DNA from: an uncultured bacterium
GTDB taxonomy: Bacteria; Methylomirabilota; Methylomirabilia; Rokubacteriales; CSP1-6
Length of the DNA stretch: 7,823 bases
Assembly: GCA_946479205.1 (NCBI GenBank)
Contig: CAMLFJ010000131.1
Span: 1 to 7,823 of the forward strand
Reading direction: 5' to 3'
In this document: one piece after another, positions 1 through 6,268 of the stretch
Numbering within the stretch: position 1 is the stretch's first letter
Layout: every line of letters begins with the position of its first letter
Made by a program: the position numbers and the translations under genes
The notes under the pieces: model-generated
Told to the model about the DNA's origin: nothing
The model's input: the letters and a program-made list of their open reading frames with translations, nothing else
Database searches by the model: none

Positions 1-56
1 TGGAAGGCAAGGAGCCGGAGTACCCCAAGATCAAGGTGCAGGTGCGCTGGAAGTAA
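1..56 (+). CDS. C-terminal end of an unidentified protein (5' end outside window)
   Basis: The frame starting at base 3 is open from the left edge and reads EGKEPEYPKIKVQVRWK before a TAA at 54-56. The alternating hydrophobic/charged ending (KIKVQVRWK) looks like a terminal beta strand. Only 17 residues are visible, so no family can be named. The inferred CTG start of the next gene lies inside its last codons, which would put the two genes in one transcript. The fragment could be chance open sequence, but a gene ending here fits the signal-peptide coding region that begins immediately downstream in another frame. Confidence 0.45.
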   Translation, partial: EGKEPEYPKIKVQVRWK

Positions 57-1009
57 CCCGACCGCGCGCGGTCCTCGGGCCGGCCGCCCTCGCGCTGCTG
101 CTGGCGGCGGGCGTCGCCCACGCCGGGTTCGAGGACGGTCGTCGCGCCTACAGCCGTGCCGACTACGCGACCGCCTACCGCGAGTGGCGTCCCCTCGCCG
201 ACGGCGGTGACGCCGCCGCTCAGTTCCTGGTGGGCTTCATGCACGAGCGCGGGCAGGGGCTCCCGCCGGATCCCGCCGAGGCCGTCGCCTGGTATCGCCG
301 CGCCGCGCAGCAGGGCGACGTGCAGGCCCAGTTCCGCCTGGGCTTCCTCTACGCCTATGGTCGCGGCGTGGACCGTGACGATCTCCAGGCCGCCGACTGG
401 TACGGCCGCGCCGCCGCGCAGGGCAATCGCGCGGCGCAGGGCGCGCTCGACGAGCTGCGCGCGGAAGGCCGGCTGACCATCCCGGGCGGCACGCGCGACG
501 CGCTGCTGCGGCGGAGCGCGGCCGACCGCGGCGGGGCCACCGCCCAGTACCAGCTCGCCTTGCGCTACGCCACCGGCGAAGGCGTGCCCCAGGACAACGA
601 GCAGGCCGTGTACTGGTACCGGCTCGCGGCCGACCAGGGGATCGCCCCCGCCCAGTACCAGCTCGGCCTGCGCTACGCCAACGGCGACGGCGTCACCCGA
701 GACTTCGCGGAGGCGGTGAGGTGGTACCGGCGGGCCGCCGAGCAGGGCGTGGCCTTCGCCCAGTTCAACCTGGGCGTGCGCTACGCCAACGGCCAGGGGG
801 TGGCGCGCGATCCGGTGCTGGCCTACCAGTGGTTCAGCGTCGCGGCCCGGAGCCTTCTCGGCAAGGAGGCGGACACCGCGCGCCAGGCGCGCGACTCGAT
901 CAAGGCGCAGCTCAACCCCGAGCAGCTCGCGCGCGGCGAGGAGATGGCGCGGAGCTGGCGGGCGAAGCCGGAGCCGACGGGCCCGCCGGCGGCTACGCCT
1001 CGAAGATGA
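47..1009 (+). CDS. Exported Sel1-repeat (TPR-like) protein, probable CTG start
   Basis: This is a predicted periplasmic protein of about 320 residues built of Sel1-like repeats, an alpha/alpha solenoid fold that usually mediates protein-protein contacts. With a start at CTG 47, residues 1-26 form a good Sec signal peptide: basic n-region (TRPR), a hydrophobic core of Ala/Leu, and an AHA cleavage site before GFEDG. Repeats then run from about residue 50 to 265. Each unit has the pattern AQ..LG..YA.G.GV..D...A..WYR.AA.QG. Six units keep an exact 36-residue period; the third (about residues 130-165) is degenerate. A charged, proline-rich tail follows. No ATG, GTG or TTG occurs in this frame between the window edge and ATG 230. 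Starting at 230 would delete the signal peptide and cut repeat 1, so CTG 47 is preferred. The start is inferred; the family call is firm. The 3' end overlaps the convergent DUF3830 gene by 17 bp. Confidence 0.85.
   Translation: MEVTRPRAVLGPAALALLLAAGVAHAGFEDGRRAYSRADYATAYREWRPLADGGDAAAQFLVGFMHERGQGLPPDPAEAVAWYRRAAQQGDVQAQFRLGFLYAYGRGVDRDDLQAADWYGRAAAQGNRAAQGALDELRAEGRLTIPGGTRDALLRRSAADRGGATAQYQLALRYATGEGVPQDNEQAVYWYRLAADQGIAPAQYQLGLRYANGDGVTRDFAEAVRWYRRAAEQGVAFAQFNLGVRYANGQGVARDPVLAYQWFSVAARSLLGKEADTARQARDSIKAQLNPEQLARGEEMARSWRAKPEPTGPPAATPRR
218..864 (+). repeat. 108-bp tandem periodicity encoding six Sel1 units
   Basis: An anchor CAG (Gln) codon falls at 221, 329, 437, 545, 653 and 761, exactly 108 bp apart each time. 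The similarity is visible in the DNA as well as the protein. The copies starting at 541 and 649 share 17 identical bases (cgcccagtaccagctcg), and the copy at 757 continues with the same tgcgctacgccaacggc stretch as 649. The copy at 437 keeps the register and the end of the unit but has lost the YA.G.GV and WY positions. The pattern suggests duplication of a 36-codon unit followed by divergence. Confidence 0.85.
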
Positions 1010-1403
1010 TCTCCTGGGCGCCTTCCCAGCAGAGGAGCCGTCCCACCTCGGGCAAGTGCGCGCGGCCCCCGTCGATCGTGAGGAAATGGTTGCCGGCCAG
1101 CGGGCCGTGCACGCTCGCGAAGCGCGCGGGGCCGTACGGGAACAGGATCTCGGTCTCGCTGACCCCGGCGGGATAGAAGAGCAGCGCGCCCGGCGCGGGC
1201 TCGCTCGTCGCGTTCTCCGCGCCCACCCCGAGGTCGAAATCGCCGAGCGGGATCCAGCCCGCCTCGCCGCTCCAGCGCGCCTGGATGATGCGCTGCCGAT
1301 AGGGCAGGAGGCGGCGGAAGCCGGCGCAGGTGCGGGGCGCCGCCGCCTCTTCCCAGCGCGCGGTGAAGGCCAGCGGCCCCAGCCGGATGCGGAGCGGGTC
1401 CAT
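993..1403 (-). CDS. DUF3830 family protein (cyclophilin-like fold)
   Basis: This 136-residue protein, likely cytoplasmic, has no signal peptide or membrane segment. It matches the pattern I know for DUF3830, a family with a cyclophilin-like beta-barrel fold and no established biochemical role. Recognisable blocks are RIRLGPLAFTARWEEAAAPRTC (about 5-26), the RWSGEA block (43-48), PLGDFDLG with EN (52-64), SETEILFPYG (82-91), AGNHFL (103-108) and the C-terminal CWEGAQEIIFE (125-135). The length fits a complete single-domain member. Its ATG overlaps the stop of the TonB receptor gene as TGATG, so it should be on the same mRNA and probably needs translational coupling. No separate promoter is possible without lying inside the receptor gene. 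The family assignment is from recognised motifs. A link to receptor function is inferred from the overlap alone. Confidence 0.82.
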   Translation of the reverse strand: MDPLRIRLGPLAFTARWEEAAAPRTCAGFRRLLPYRQRIIQARWSGEAGWIPLGDFDLGVGAENATSEPAPGALLFYPAGVSETEILFPYGPARFASVHGPLAGNHFLTIDGGRAHLPEVGRLLCWEGAQEIIFEA

Positions 1404-3445
1404 CAGAACTGCAGGCGGATTCCGCCGTGGGCCTGGAACGGCGCTCCGATCGAGACCACGCCTTCGCTGGTGCGCCCGGTGCTGTAGGTCCGGTCGAGCA
1501 GGTTCTCGAGGCCGACGAAGACCTCGGCCCAGCGGGTGAGCCGGCGCGCCAGGAAGAGGTCCACCACCGGGTAGCTGCCGAGGGGCAGCGTGTTGAGGTC
1601 GTCCTCGAACTGGCGGCCCACGAAGCGCACGGTGACCGCCGCGGTGAAGAGGGCCGGGTTGTCGTAGCGCACCGTGACCGAGGCGCCGTGCCGCGGCACC
1701 TGGGCGAGCTGCTTGCCCTCGAGCGCCGGCTGCTGCGGGGAGTCCAGCACGGTGGTGTCGGTGAAGGTATAGCCCGCGATGATCTTCCAGTCGCGGGACG
1801 GGCGCACCTCGAGCTCGGTCTCGATCCCGCGGATCCGGGCGCGGTCGAGGTTCTGCCGCTGCCGGCACGTGGTCCCGACCGGGCAGTCGGGCAGACGGTT
1901 GACGAGGGTCACGTTCGCGATCAGGTCCTCCACCTCGTTCCAGAAGGCGGTGGCGCGTCCGGTGAGCGGCCCCCAGCGCTGCTCCACGCCGACCTCGCCG
2001 CCGGTGAGCCGCTCCGGCTTCAGGTGCTCGTTGGCCACCGTCACGTCGTTGCGGACGCGGAACACGCGGTACATCTCGTTGATCGTCGGCACCCGGAAGC
2101 CCTGGTAGGCGGAGGCGCGCACGTCGGTGGTGTCGGTGGCGTGCACGAGCGCGGCCAGCCGCGGGCTGACCCCGATGCGGTCGATGTCGGAGAAGGTCTG
2201 GCGGGCGGGGATCCCGGCGGGCGGCGGGGTGTCGCGGCGGAAGCCGTCGTAGGCGCGCCAGTAGTCGCCGCGGATGCCCCCGACCAGCTCGAGCATCGGG
2301 ATGGGCCGGTAGACGTCCTGCACGAACAGCCCGTAGATCTGCTGCTCGCCGCCCGCCACCCGCGTGCGGGCGAAGTTGCCCGCGACGTAGACCCGCTCGT
2401 CGGTCTCCCCCTCGATCCACCGGAAGTCGGTGCCCGCGAGCAACCGGTGGTCGCCGAAGGCGCGGCTCCACGAGAGCGCGGCGCCCACCGAGGTGCTCGG
2501 TACCCGCTGGTCCAGCGCGAGGGTCTCCGAGTTGCGGTCGGCGGCCTGGGTGGAGAACGTGCTGCGGAAGGCCTGGAAATCGGCGAAGACGGTGCCGGTC
2601 CACTCGCTGCCGTCGCCGGTGCGCGCGCGCACCCCGGTCGCGAACGAGCCGGAGTCGGTGTTGTTGATCTGCAGCCGGGTGCCGTTGTCCCGGCTCTCCT
2701 CGTAGTAGGTGCCGCGCACGAACACCGAGAGATCGGGCGAGAGCACGAGCTCCGCGCGCCCGTTGAAGGTGACGTGCTTGGAGCCCGCGTCGATGTCGAT
2801 GGCGCCCCGGCGCGAGGCGCTCACCACCGGGTAGCCGTCGGTCGTGAAGTAGGTGCCCTCGAGGCTCAGCCGGAAGGGACCGAGGGCCTCGGTGAGCAGC
2901 AGGTCCGCGTGCCCGGTGTTGCTGGTGCCGTAGCTGCCCTCGAAGTAGGCGGCGCGCTCGGTGGGCCGCCGCGTGATGATGTTGACCACGCCGCTGAGCG
3001 CGTAGTTGCCCCACACGCTCGCGCCGCCCCCGCGCACCACCTCCACCTGCTCCACGCTCTGCAGCGGGACGCGATCCCAGTACACCCAGCCCCCGAACGG
3101 ATCGTTGATCGGGACGCCGTCGAGGAGCACGAGCGCCCGGCTCGCCCCGCTCGGACCGATGCCGCGCAGGGAGACGCCCTGGGTGGTGGGGTGTCCGACC
3201 AGGCTCGAGGAGCGACGGAAGAGGCTGAAGCCGGGCACCTGGCGCAGGAGATCGTCGAGGCTCTGGGCCGCGGTGCGGCTCACGTCCTCGCGGGTGAGCA
3301 CGGTGACGCTGGCCGGCGCCTCGCCGAGCCGCTGCTCGGTGCGAGTCGCGGTGACCACCACCGGCTCGATCCGCTCCGCGTCCTGCGCGCGCGCGGGGGT
3401 GACCAGCAACAGCAGAACCAGCGCGACGAGACCCCGGCGCTTCAT
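1403..3445 (-). CDS. TonB-dependent outer-membrane receptor (BtuB/siderophore-receptor type)
   Basis: This 680-residue protein imports a scarce ligand across the outer membrane using TonB-ExbB-ExbD energy. Residues 1-20 are a Sec signal peptide (MKRRG, Leu/Val core, ARA|QD). A TonB-box-like segment (EPVVVTATR) lies near 27-35. The plug spans about 40-160, with the hallmark blocks LLRQVPGFS, SLRGIGPSGASRALVLLDGVP and VEQVEVVRGG..SVWGNYALSGVVNIITR. The rest is an alternating-strand beta barrel ending in GGIRLQF, with the terminal Phe typical of outer-membrane proteins. Cys521 and Cys527 sit close together in a predicted loop and may form a disulfide. The frame is open 63 codons further upstream, but that extension runs into the divergent ligase gene and would hide the signal peptide, so ATG 3445 is chosen. 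The substrate cannot be read from sequence. No room exists for a cobalamin riboswitch in the 64-bp leader region. DUF3830 follows in overlap. Confidence 0.93.
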   Translation of the reverse strand: MKRRGLVALVLLLLVTPARAQDAERIEPVVVTATRTEQRLGEAPASVTVLTREDVSRTAAQSLDDLLRQVPGFSLFRRSSSLVGHPTTQGVSLRGIGPSGASRALVLLDGVPINDPFGGWVYWDRVPLQSVEQVEVVRGGGASVWGNYALSGVVNIITRRPTERAAYFEGSYGTSNTGHADLLLTEALGPFRLSLEGTYFTTDGYPVVSASRRGAIDIDAGSKHVTFNGRAELVLSPDLSVFVRGTYYEESRDNGTRLQINNTDSGSFATGVRARTGDGSEWTGTVFADFQAFRSTFSTQAADRNSETLALDQRVPSTSVGAALSWSRAFGDHRLLAGTDFRWIEGETDERVYVAGNFARTRVAGGEQQIYGLFVQDVYRPIPMLELVGGIRGDYWRAYDGFRRDTPPPAGIPARQTFSDIDRIGVSPRLAALVHATDTTDVRASAYQGFRVPTINEMYRVFRVRNDVTVANEHLKPERLTGGEVGVEQRWGPLTGRATAFWNEVEDLIANVTLVNRLPDCPVGTTCRQRQNLDRARIRGIETELEVRPSRDWKIIAGYTFTDTTVLDSPQQPALEGKQLAQVPRHGASVTVRYDNPALFTAAVTVRFVGRQFEDDLNTLPLGSYPVVDLFLARRLTRWAEVFVGLENLLDRTYSTGRTSEGVVSIGAPFQAHGGIRLQF

Positions 3446-3455
3446 CGTCGGGGGG

Positions 3456-3484
3456 ATGCTACCGGGCGTCTCTCCTCGTGTCAA
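3456..3484 (-). promoter_or_regulatory. Sigma70-type promoter for the TonB receptor gene
   Basis: On the minus strand a perfect -35 TTGACA (3484-3479) is followed by a 17-bp spacer and TAGCAT (3461-3456), a 4/6 match to the -10 consensus. The expected transcription start is about 3447-3449, only a few bases before the ATG at 3445, so the mRNA would be nearly leaderless. No SD sequence is correctly spaced: the GAGGAG at 3477-3472 lies about 27 bases upstream, inside the promoter spacer. Confidence 0.6.
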
Positions 3485-3491
3485 ACGCGTG

Positions 3492-3497
3492 TAGTAT
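3492..3497 (+). promoter_or_regulatory. Possible -10 element for the acyl-CoA ligase gene
   Basis: TAGTAT lies 12 bp before the ligase ATG and matches 4 of 6 bases of the -10 consensus. I found no acceptable -35 at 16-18 bp upstream. It sits in the 64-bp divergent spacer, partly beside the -35 of the opposing receptor promoter. It is listed because the ligase gene has no other visible promoter in this spacer. Confidence 0.25.
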
Positions 3498-3509
3498 CCG
3501 GCAGGGACC

Positions 3510-5174
3510 ATGAACCGGATCTGGCAGAAGCACTGGCCGCCCGGCCTCGACGAGGCGCGCATCCGGCTCCCCGGCGAGTCGATCACCACGTTCCTCAAAG
3601 CCAACGCGGCGCGCGCGCCGCGCCGTCCCGCCATCGTGTTCTACGGGCGCGAGATCACCTTCGCCGAGCTCGACGACGCGAGCGATCGCTTCGCGGGCTG
3701 GCTCCGCGGCCGCGGGATCGGGCCGGGCGATCGGGTCGCGCTGTACCTGGAGAACTGTCCCCAGTTCGCCATCGCCCACTTCGGTGCGCTCAAGGCGGGG
3801 GCCATCACCGTCCCGCTCAATCCCATGCACAAGGCCATCGAGCTCCAGCACGAGCTGGAGGACTCGGGCGCCCGGGTGCTCGTGGCCGCCCACGCGGGTC
3901 GGGCGATCGTGGAGTCGGTCCGCGCGGCCACCCCGGTCGAGGCGGTCGCGCTGGTCGCGTATCGCGACTACCTGCCCGAGCGGCCGAGCCTGCCGCCGCC
4001 GCCGTCCCTGCTCGAGGAGGCGGCCGGCCCGGTGGGTGGGCGCGCGGCGGGCCTCGAGGGGTTCCAGGCGATCGTGGCGGCCCCGGCCCGGCTGCAGTCG
4101 CCCGAGCCGCGCGCGCCGCACGATACCGCGCTGATCCAGTACACCTCGGGCACGACCGGCGCGCCCAAGGGCGCCGAGCTCACCCACGGCAACATCACCG
4201 CGAACTGCGAGCTGATGCGCGCCTTCTTCGGCTCCACCCCGGCCGACGTGATGCTGGGAGTGGTGCCCTGGTTCCACATCACCGGGATGGAAGTGCAGCT
4301 CAACATGATGGCCTATACCGGGGCGACCCTGGTGGCGCTGCACCGCTTCGACGTGGAGACCGCGCTGCGCGCCATCCAGCAGTACCGCTGTACGATCACG
4401 ACCCTGATCGCCACCGTCAACGTGGCGATCGTGAACCACCCGAAGACCCCCGAGTACGATCTGGGCTCGCTGCGCCTCTGCACGTCGGGCGGCGCGCCGG
4501 TGCCGCCCGAGATCGCGCGGCGCTGGGAGGCCATCTCCGGGCATCAACTGATCGAGGGCTACGGGCTCACCGAGACCACCGCGCCCAGCCATTCGAACCC
4601 GCCGCACCGGCCGCGCTACGGCACGGTCGGGGTGCCGCTGCCGTTCACCGGCGTGCGCATCGTGAGCCTGGAAGACGGCGCGACCGAGCTGCCCCTCGGC
4701 GAGTCGGGCGAGATCGCGGTGCGGGGCCCGATGGTCACCAAGGGCTACTGGCGGCGGCCCGACGCGACCGCGGAGGCGATCCAGGACGGGTGGCTCCGCA
4801 CCGGCGACATCGGGCGCGTGGACGAGGAGGGCTACTTCACGATCGAGGAGCGCAAGAAGGACATGATCAAGGCCTCGGGCTACAGCGTCTTCCCCGCCGA
4901 GGTGGAGGCGATCATGTACCGGCACCCCGCGGTGGCGGAGGTCGGCGTGGTGGGCGTGCCCGACGCCTACCGCGGCGAGGACGTGCTCGCCTTCGTGGTG
5001 CGACGGCCGGACGCGCGCGCCACCGAGCGCGAGCTCGTCGAGTGGTGCCGCGCCCAGATGGCGGTCTACAAGGCGCCGCGCGCGGTGCGCTTCGTGCCCG
5101 CCCTGCCCAAGACCGCGTCGGGCAAGATCGTCAAGCGCGCCCTGCGCGAGCAGGCCCGCGATGCCGCCGGCTGA
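3510..5174 (+). CDS. AMP-forming acyl-CoA ligase (long-chain fatty-acid-CoA ligase-like)
   Basis: This 554-residue cytoplasmic enzyme belongs to the ANL adenylating superfamily. It activates a carboxylic acid with ATP to acyl-AMP, then transfers it to CoA. All core motifs are present. The P-loop is YTSGTTGAPKG at 211-221, and WFHITGM follows at about 254-260. The adenine/acyl site is GYGLTETT at 350-357. The ribose-binding aspartate is D433 in RTGDIG, and the hinge region is ERKKDMIKASGYSVFPAEVE from 447. The catalytic lysine is K539 in TASGKIVKR. The length is normal for the family. The overall look is closest to FadD-like medium/long-chain ligases, but substrate identity cannot be settled from these motifs. 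ATG 3510 gives the natural N-terminus; the sequence before it (ggcaggga) is at best a weak SD. It is divergent from the receptor gene, convergent with the RidA gene, and apparently monocistronic. Confidence 0.93.
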   Translation: MNRIWQKHWPPGLDEARIRLPGESITTFLKANAARAPRRPAIVFYGREITFAELDDASDRFAGWLRGRGIGPGDRVALYLENCPQFAIAHFGALKAGAITVPLNPMHKAIELQHELEDSGARVLVAAHAGRAIVESVRAATPVEAVALVAYRDYLPERPSLPPPPSLLEEAAGPVGGRAAGLEGFQAIVAAPARLQSPEPRAPHDTALIQYTSGTTGAPKGAELTHGNITANCELMRAFFGSTPADVMLGVVPWFHITGMEVQLNMMAYTGATLVALHRFDVETALRAIQQYRCTITTLIATVNVAIVNHPKTPEYDLGSLRLCTSGGAPVPPEIARRWEAISGHQLIEGYGLTETTAPSHSNPPHRPRYGTVGVPLPFTGVRIVSLEDGATELPLGESGEIAVRGPMVTKGYWRRPDATAEAIQDGWLRTGDIGRVDEEGYFTIEERKKDMIKASGYSVFPAEVEAIMYRHPAVAEVGVVGVPDAYRGEDVLAFVVRRPDARATERELVEWCRAQMAVYKAPRAVRFVPALPKTASGKIVKRALREQARDAAG

Positions 5175-5178
5175 GCCG

Positions 5179-5646
5179 TCAGCGGCGGCGGCGCGCCTTC
5201 CGGGCGGGAGCGCTCGTGCGCGCCTTGCGCCGCGAAGCGCCCGCCTTCTTCTCGGGCAGGACCGCGGTCGCCTCGATCTCGATGAGGAGGTCCGGGCGAA
5301 CGAACTGGGAGATCTCGATCAGGGTGCTCGCGGGCCGGCTCTTGCCGAAGTACTCCTTGCGTACCGTGTTGACCGCCTCCCGATGCGCCACGTTCTTGAG
5401 GAACACGGTCACCTTGCAGACGTCGGCGAAGGTGGCGCCCGCCGCGGCCAGGCAGCGCTTGATGTTCTCGTGGGTCTGGCGGGTCTGGGCCACGATGTCG
5501 CTGCCGCCGACCGTGTGACCCTGGTCGTCGCTGGCCACGCAGCCGGAGACGAACACGAGTCGTCCGGCGCGGACCACGTGGACGAAGTGGCTGATGGGTT
5601 CCGGCATACCCGGCACCCAGATCTCTTCCCGATGAGCTGTCGGCAT
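5179..5646 (-). CDS. RidA/YjgF/YER057c/UK114 family protein lacking the catalytic Arg
   Basis: This is a 155-residue cytosolic protein of the Rid family, whose founding members are trimers that hydrolyse reactive enamine/imine intermediates from PLP enzymes. Family features visible here are the strand LVFVSGCVASDDQG (30-43), QTRQTHENIKRCLAAAGATFADVCKVTVFLKN (54-85) and LLIEIEATAVLP (120-131). In RidA itself the loop before the last strands reads PARS, with Arg105 (E. coli numbering) binding the substrate carboxylate. Here it reads PAST (105-108), so that position appears to be Ser107. This suggests one of the Rid subfamilies without canonical deaminase activity. A Lys/Arg/Ala-rich tail (about 133-155) is extra relative to usual members of roughly 115-135 residues. 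ATG 5646 has a strong SD (GAGGAG, 6-base spacing) and a near-consensus promoter upstream. The gene stops 4 bp from the convergent ligase stop. Confidence 0.88.
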   Translation of the reverse strand: MPTAHREEIWVPGMPEPISHFVHVVRAGRLVFVSGCVASDDQGHTVGGSDIVAQTRQTHENIKRCLAAAGATFADVCKVTVFLKNVAHREAVNTVRKEYFGKSRPASTLIEISQFVRPDLLIEIEATAVLPEKKAGASRRKARTSAPARKARRRR

Positions 5647-5652
5647 CGCGTT

Positions 5653-5658
5653 CTCCTC
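5653..5658 (-). promoter_or_regulatory. Shine-Dalgarno site of the RidA-family gene
   Basis: GAGGAG on the minus strand lies 6 bases before the ATG at 5646. It supports that start over the long open extension upstream, which runs through the promoter and into the neighbouring divergent gene. Confidence 0.75.
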
Positions 5659-5685
5659 GCGCGCAGGGGGTGGAAGTGCGCGGCG

Positions 5686-5714
5686 ATTATTCTCCGGCGG
5701 GGCTCGATGGTCAA
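5686..5714 (-). promoter_or_regulatory. Near-consensus sigma70-type promoter for the RidA-family gene
   Basis: On the minus strand TTGACC (5714-5709, 5/6 match) is followed by exactly 17 bp and AATAAT (5691-5686, 5/6 match). The AT-rich -10 stands out in a very GC-rich setting. The expected start near 5679 gives a leader of about 33 bases that contains the SD site, a normal layout for a leadered bacterial mRNA. Confidence 0.7.
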
Positions 5715-5804
5715 GCCGTGTCCACGAAAGCGCCCTCGCCTGACACCGGTCGTCAGCGGAGCGGCACCGGCCGCGGCCAACTCCGGAATTTCTCGATGAT
5801 TTCC

Positions 5805-5810
5805 GAGGGA
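5805..5810 (+). promoter_or_regulatory. SD-like site favouring the alternative GTG 5816 start
   Basis: GAGGGA lies 5 bases before GTG 5816. ATG 5846 has no SD-like sequence in front of it. This is the main argument against the chosen start of the exported protein; the signal-peptide shape argues the other way. Confidence 0.35.
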
Positions 5811-5845
5811 CGCGCGTGGTCCGACTCTTGCTCGTTCCAGACCGC

Positions 5846-6265
5846 ATGATCAAACGACTCGCCCTCGCCCTGCTCGTCGCGCTCTCCCTGCTCGTGCTCC
5901 CGGCCACGCGGCTCCCCGCGCAGGCCCTCGACCCGTCCGCCGCGGAGGCGCTCGCCGCGACGCTCCGGATGCTGGCGGACCCGGCCGCCCGGGGCCAGAT
6001 TCTCGTCACCGACCCGAATGCCGCCGCGGTCGACCGGCAGGTCCAGGGCATGGCGGGGTCCTCCCAGCTCGCCCAGGAAGTCTACGGGCTCGCCGCCGAG
6101 GTCTTCGCGGACCTTGCCCGGAGCACCGGCGGCGACCCGCGGCAGCTGAGCGCGGCGCTCGACCGCGCCAAGTCCGACCCGGCCGGCTTCGCGGCGATGC
6201 TCCGTCCGGAGACGCTCGACCGGCTGCGGGCCCTGGCCACCCGGATCTCGGACACGCAGCGCTGA
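5846..6265 (+). CDS. Small exported Ala/Leu-rich helical protein, function unknown
   Basis: The product is 139 residues from ATG 5846. Residues 1-27 form a classic Sec signal peptide: MIKR, a Leu/Ala/Val core, and PAQA before LDPS. The mature part, about 112 residues, is mostly predicted helix with many Ala and Leu and no cysteine. Its segments include ADPAARGQILVTDPNAAAVD and ARSTGGDPRQLSAALDRA. I recognise no named domain. A GTG at 5816 in the same frame has a GAGGGA SD-like site 5 bases upstream and would add MVRLLLVPDR. I prefer 5846 because that extension places a charged Asp-Arg between two hydrophobic stretches, but the other start is possible. The stop is 3 bp before the nuclease-fold gene, implying co-transcription. 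The mature protein would be periplasmic or secreted. Confidence 0.75.
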   Translation: MIKRLALALLVALSLLVLPATRLPAQALDPSAAEALAATLRMLADPAARGQILVTDPNAAAVDRQVQGMAGSSQLAQEVYGLAAEVFADLARSTGGDPRQLSAALDRAKSDPAGFAAMLRPETLDRLRALATRISDTQR

Positions 6266-6268
6266 GCC

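Noticed and set aside
993..3014. 673-codon minus-strand frame that would fuse a long Arg-rich region to DUF3830
   Set aside because: The part upstream of ATG 1403 is an off-frame shadow of the receptor gene. Only the last 136 codons are a real protein.
3446..3509. Cobalamin or other metabolite riboswitch upstream of the BtuB-like receptor
   Set aside because: The spacer is only 64 bp, contains the promoter itself, and shows no B12-box-like sequence, so there is no room for the structure.
3446..3634. N-terminal extension of the receptor to ATG 3634
   Set aside because: It lies over the divergent ligase gene and its promoter region and would bury the signal peptide internally.
3459..4925. 488-codon minus-strand open frame opposite the acyl-CoA ligase
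   Set aside because: Its composition (His/Arg/Gly/Leu) is typical of antisense shadow translation, and the plus strand holds all ligase motifs.
1427..5518. Very long plus-strand open frame (1363 codons) crossing the receptor and ligase genes
   Set aside because: It is antisense to the receptor and out of frame with the ligase. The translation is Arg/Gly/His/Ala-rich with no domains, as expected for shadow frames in GC-rich DNA, where stops are rare.
5740..5768. CTGACA as a -35 for the exported-protein gene
   Set aside because: No acceptable -10 lies 16-18 bp downstream; the sequence there is GC-rich.
5769..5778. GGCCGCGGCC palindrome upstream of the exported-protein gene
   Set aside because: A 10-bp all-G/C palindrome is expected by chance at this base composition, and nothing else marks it as an operator.
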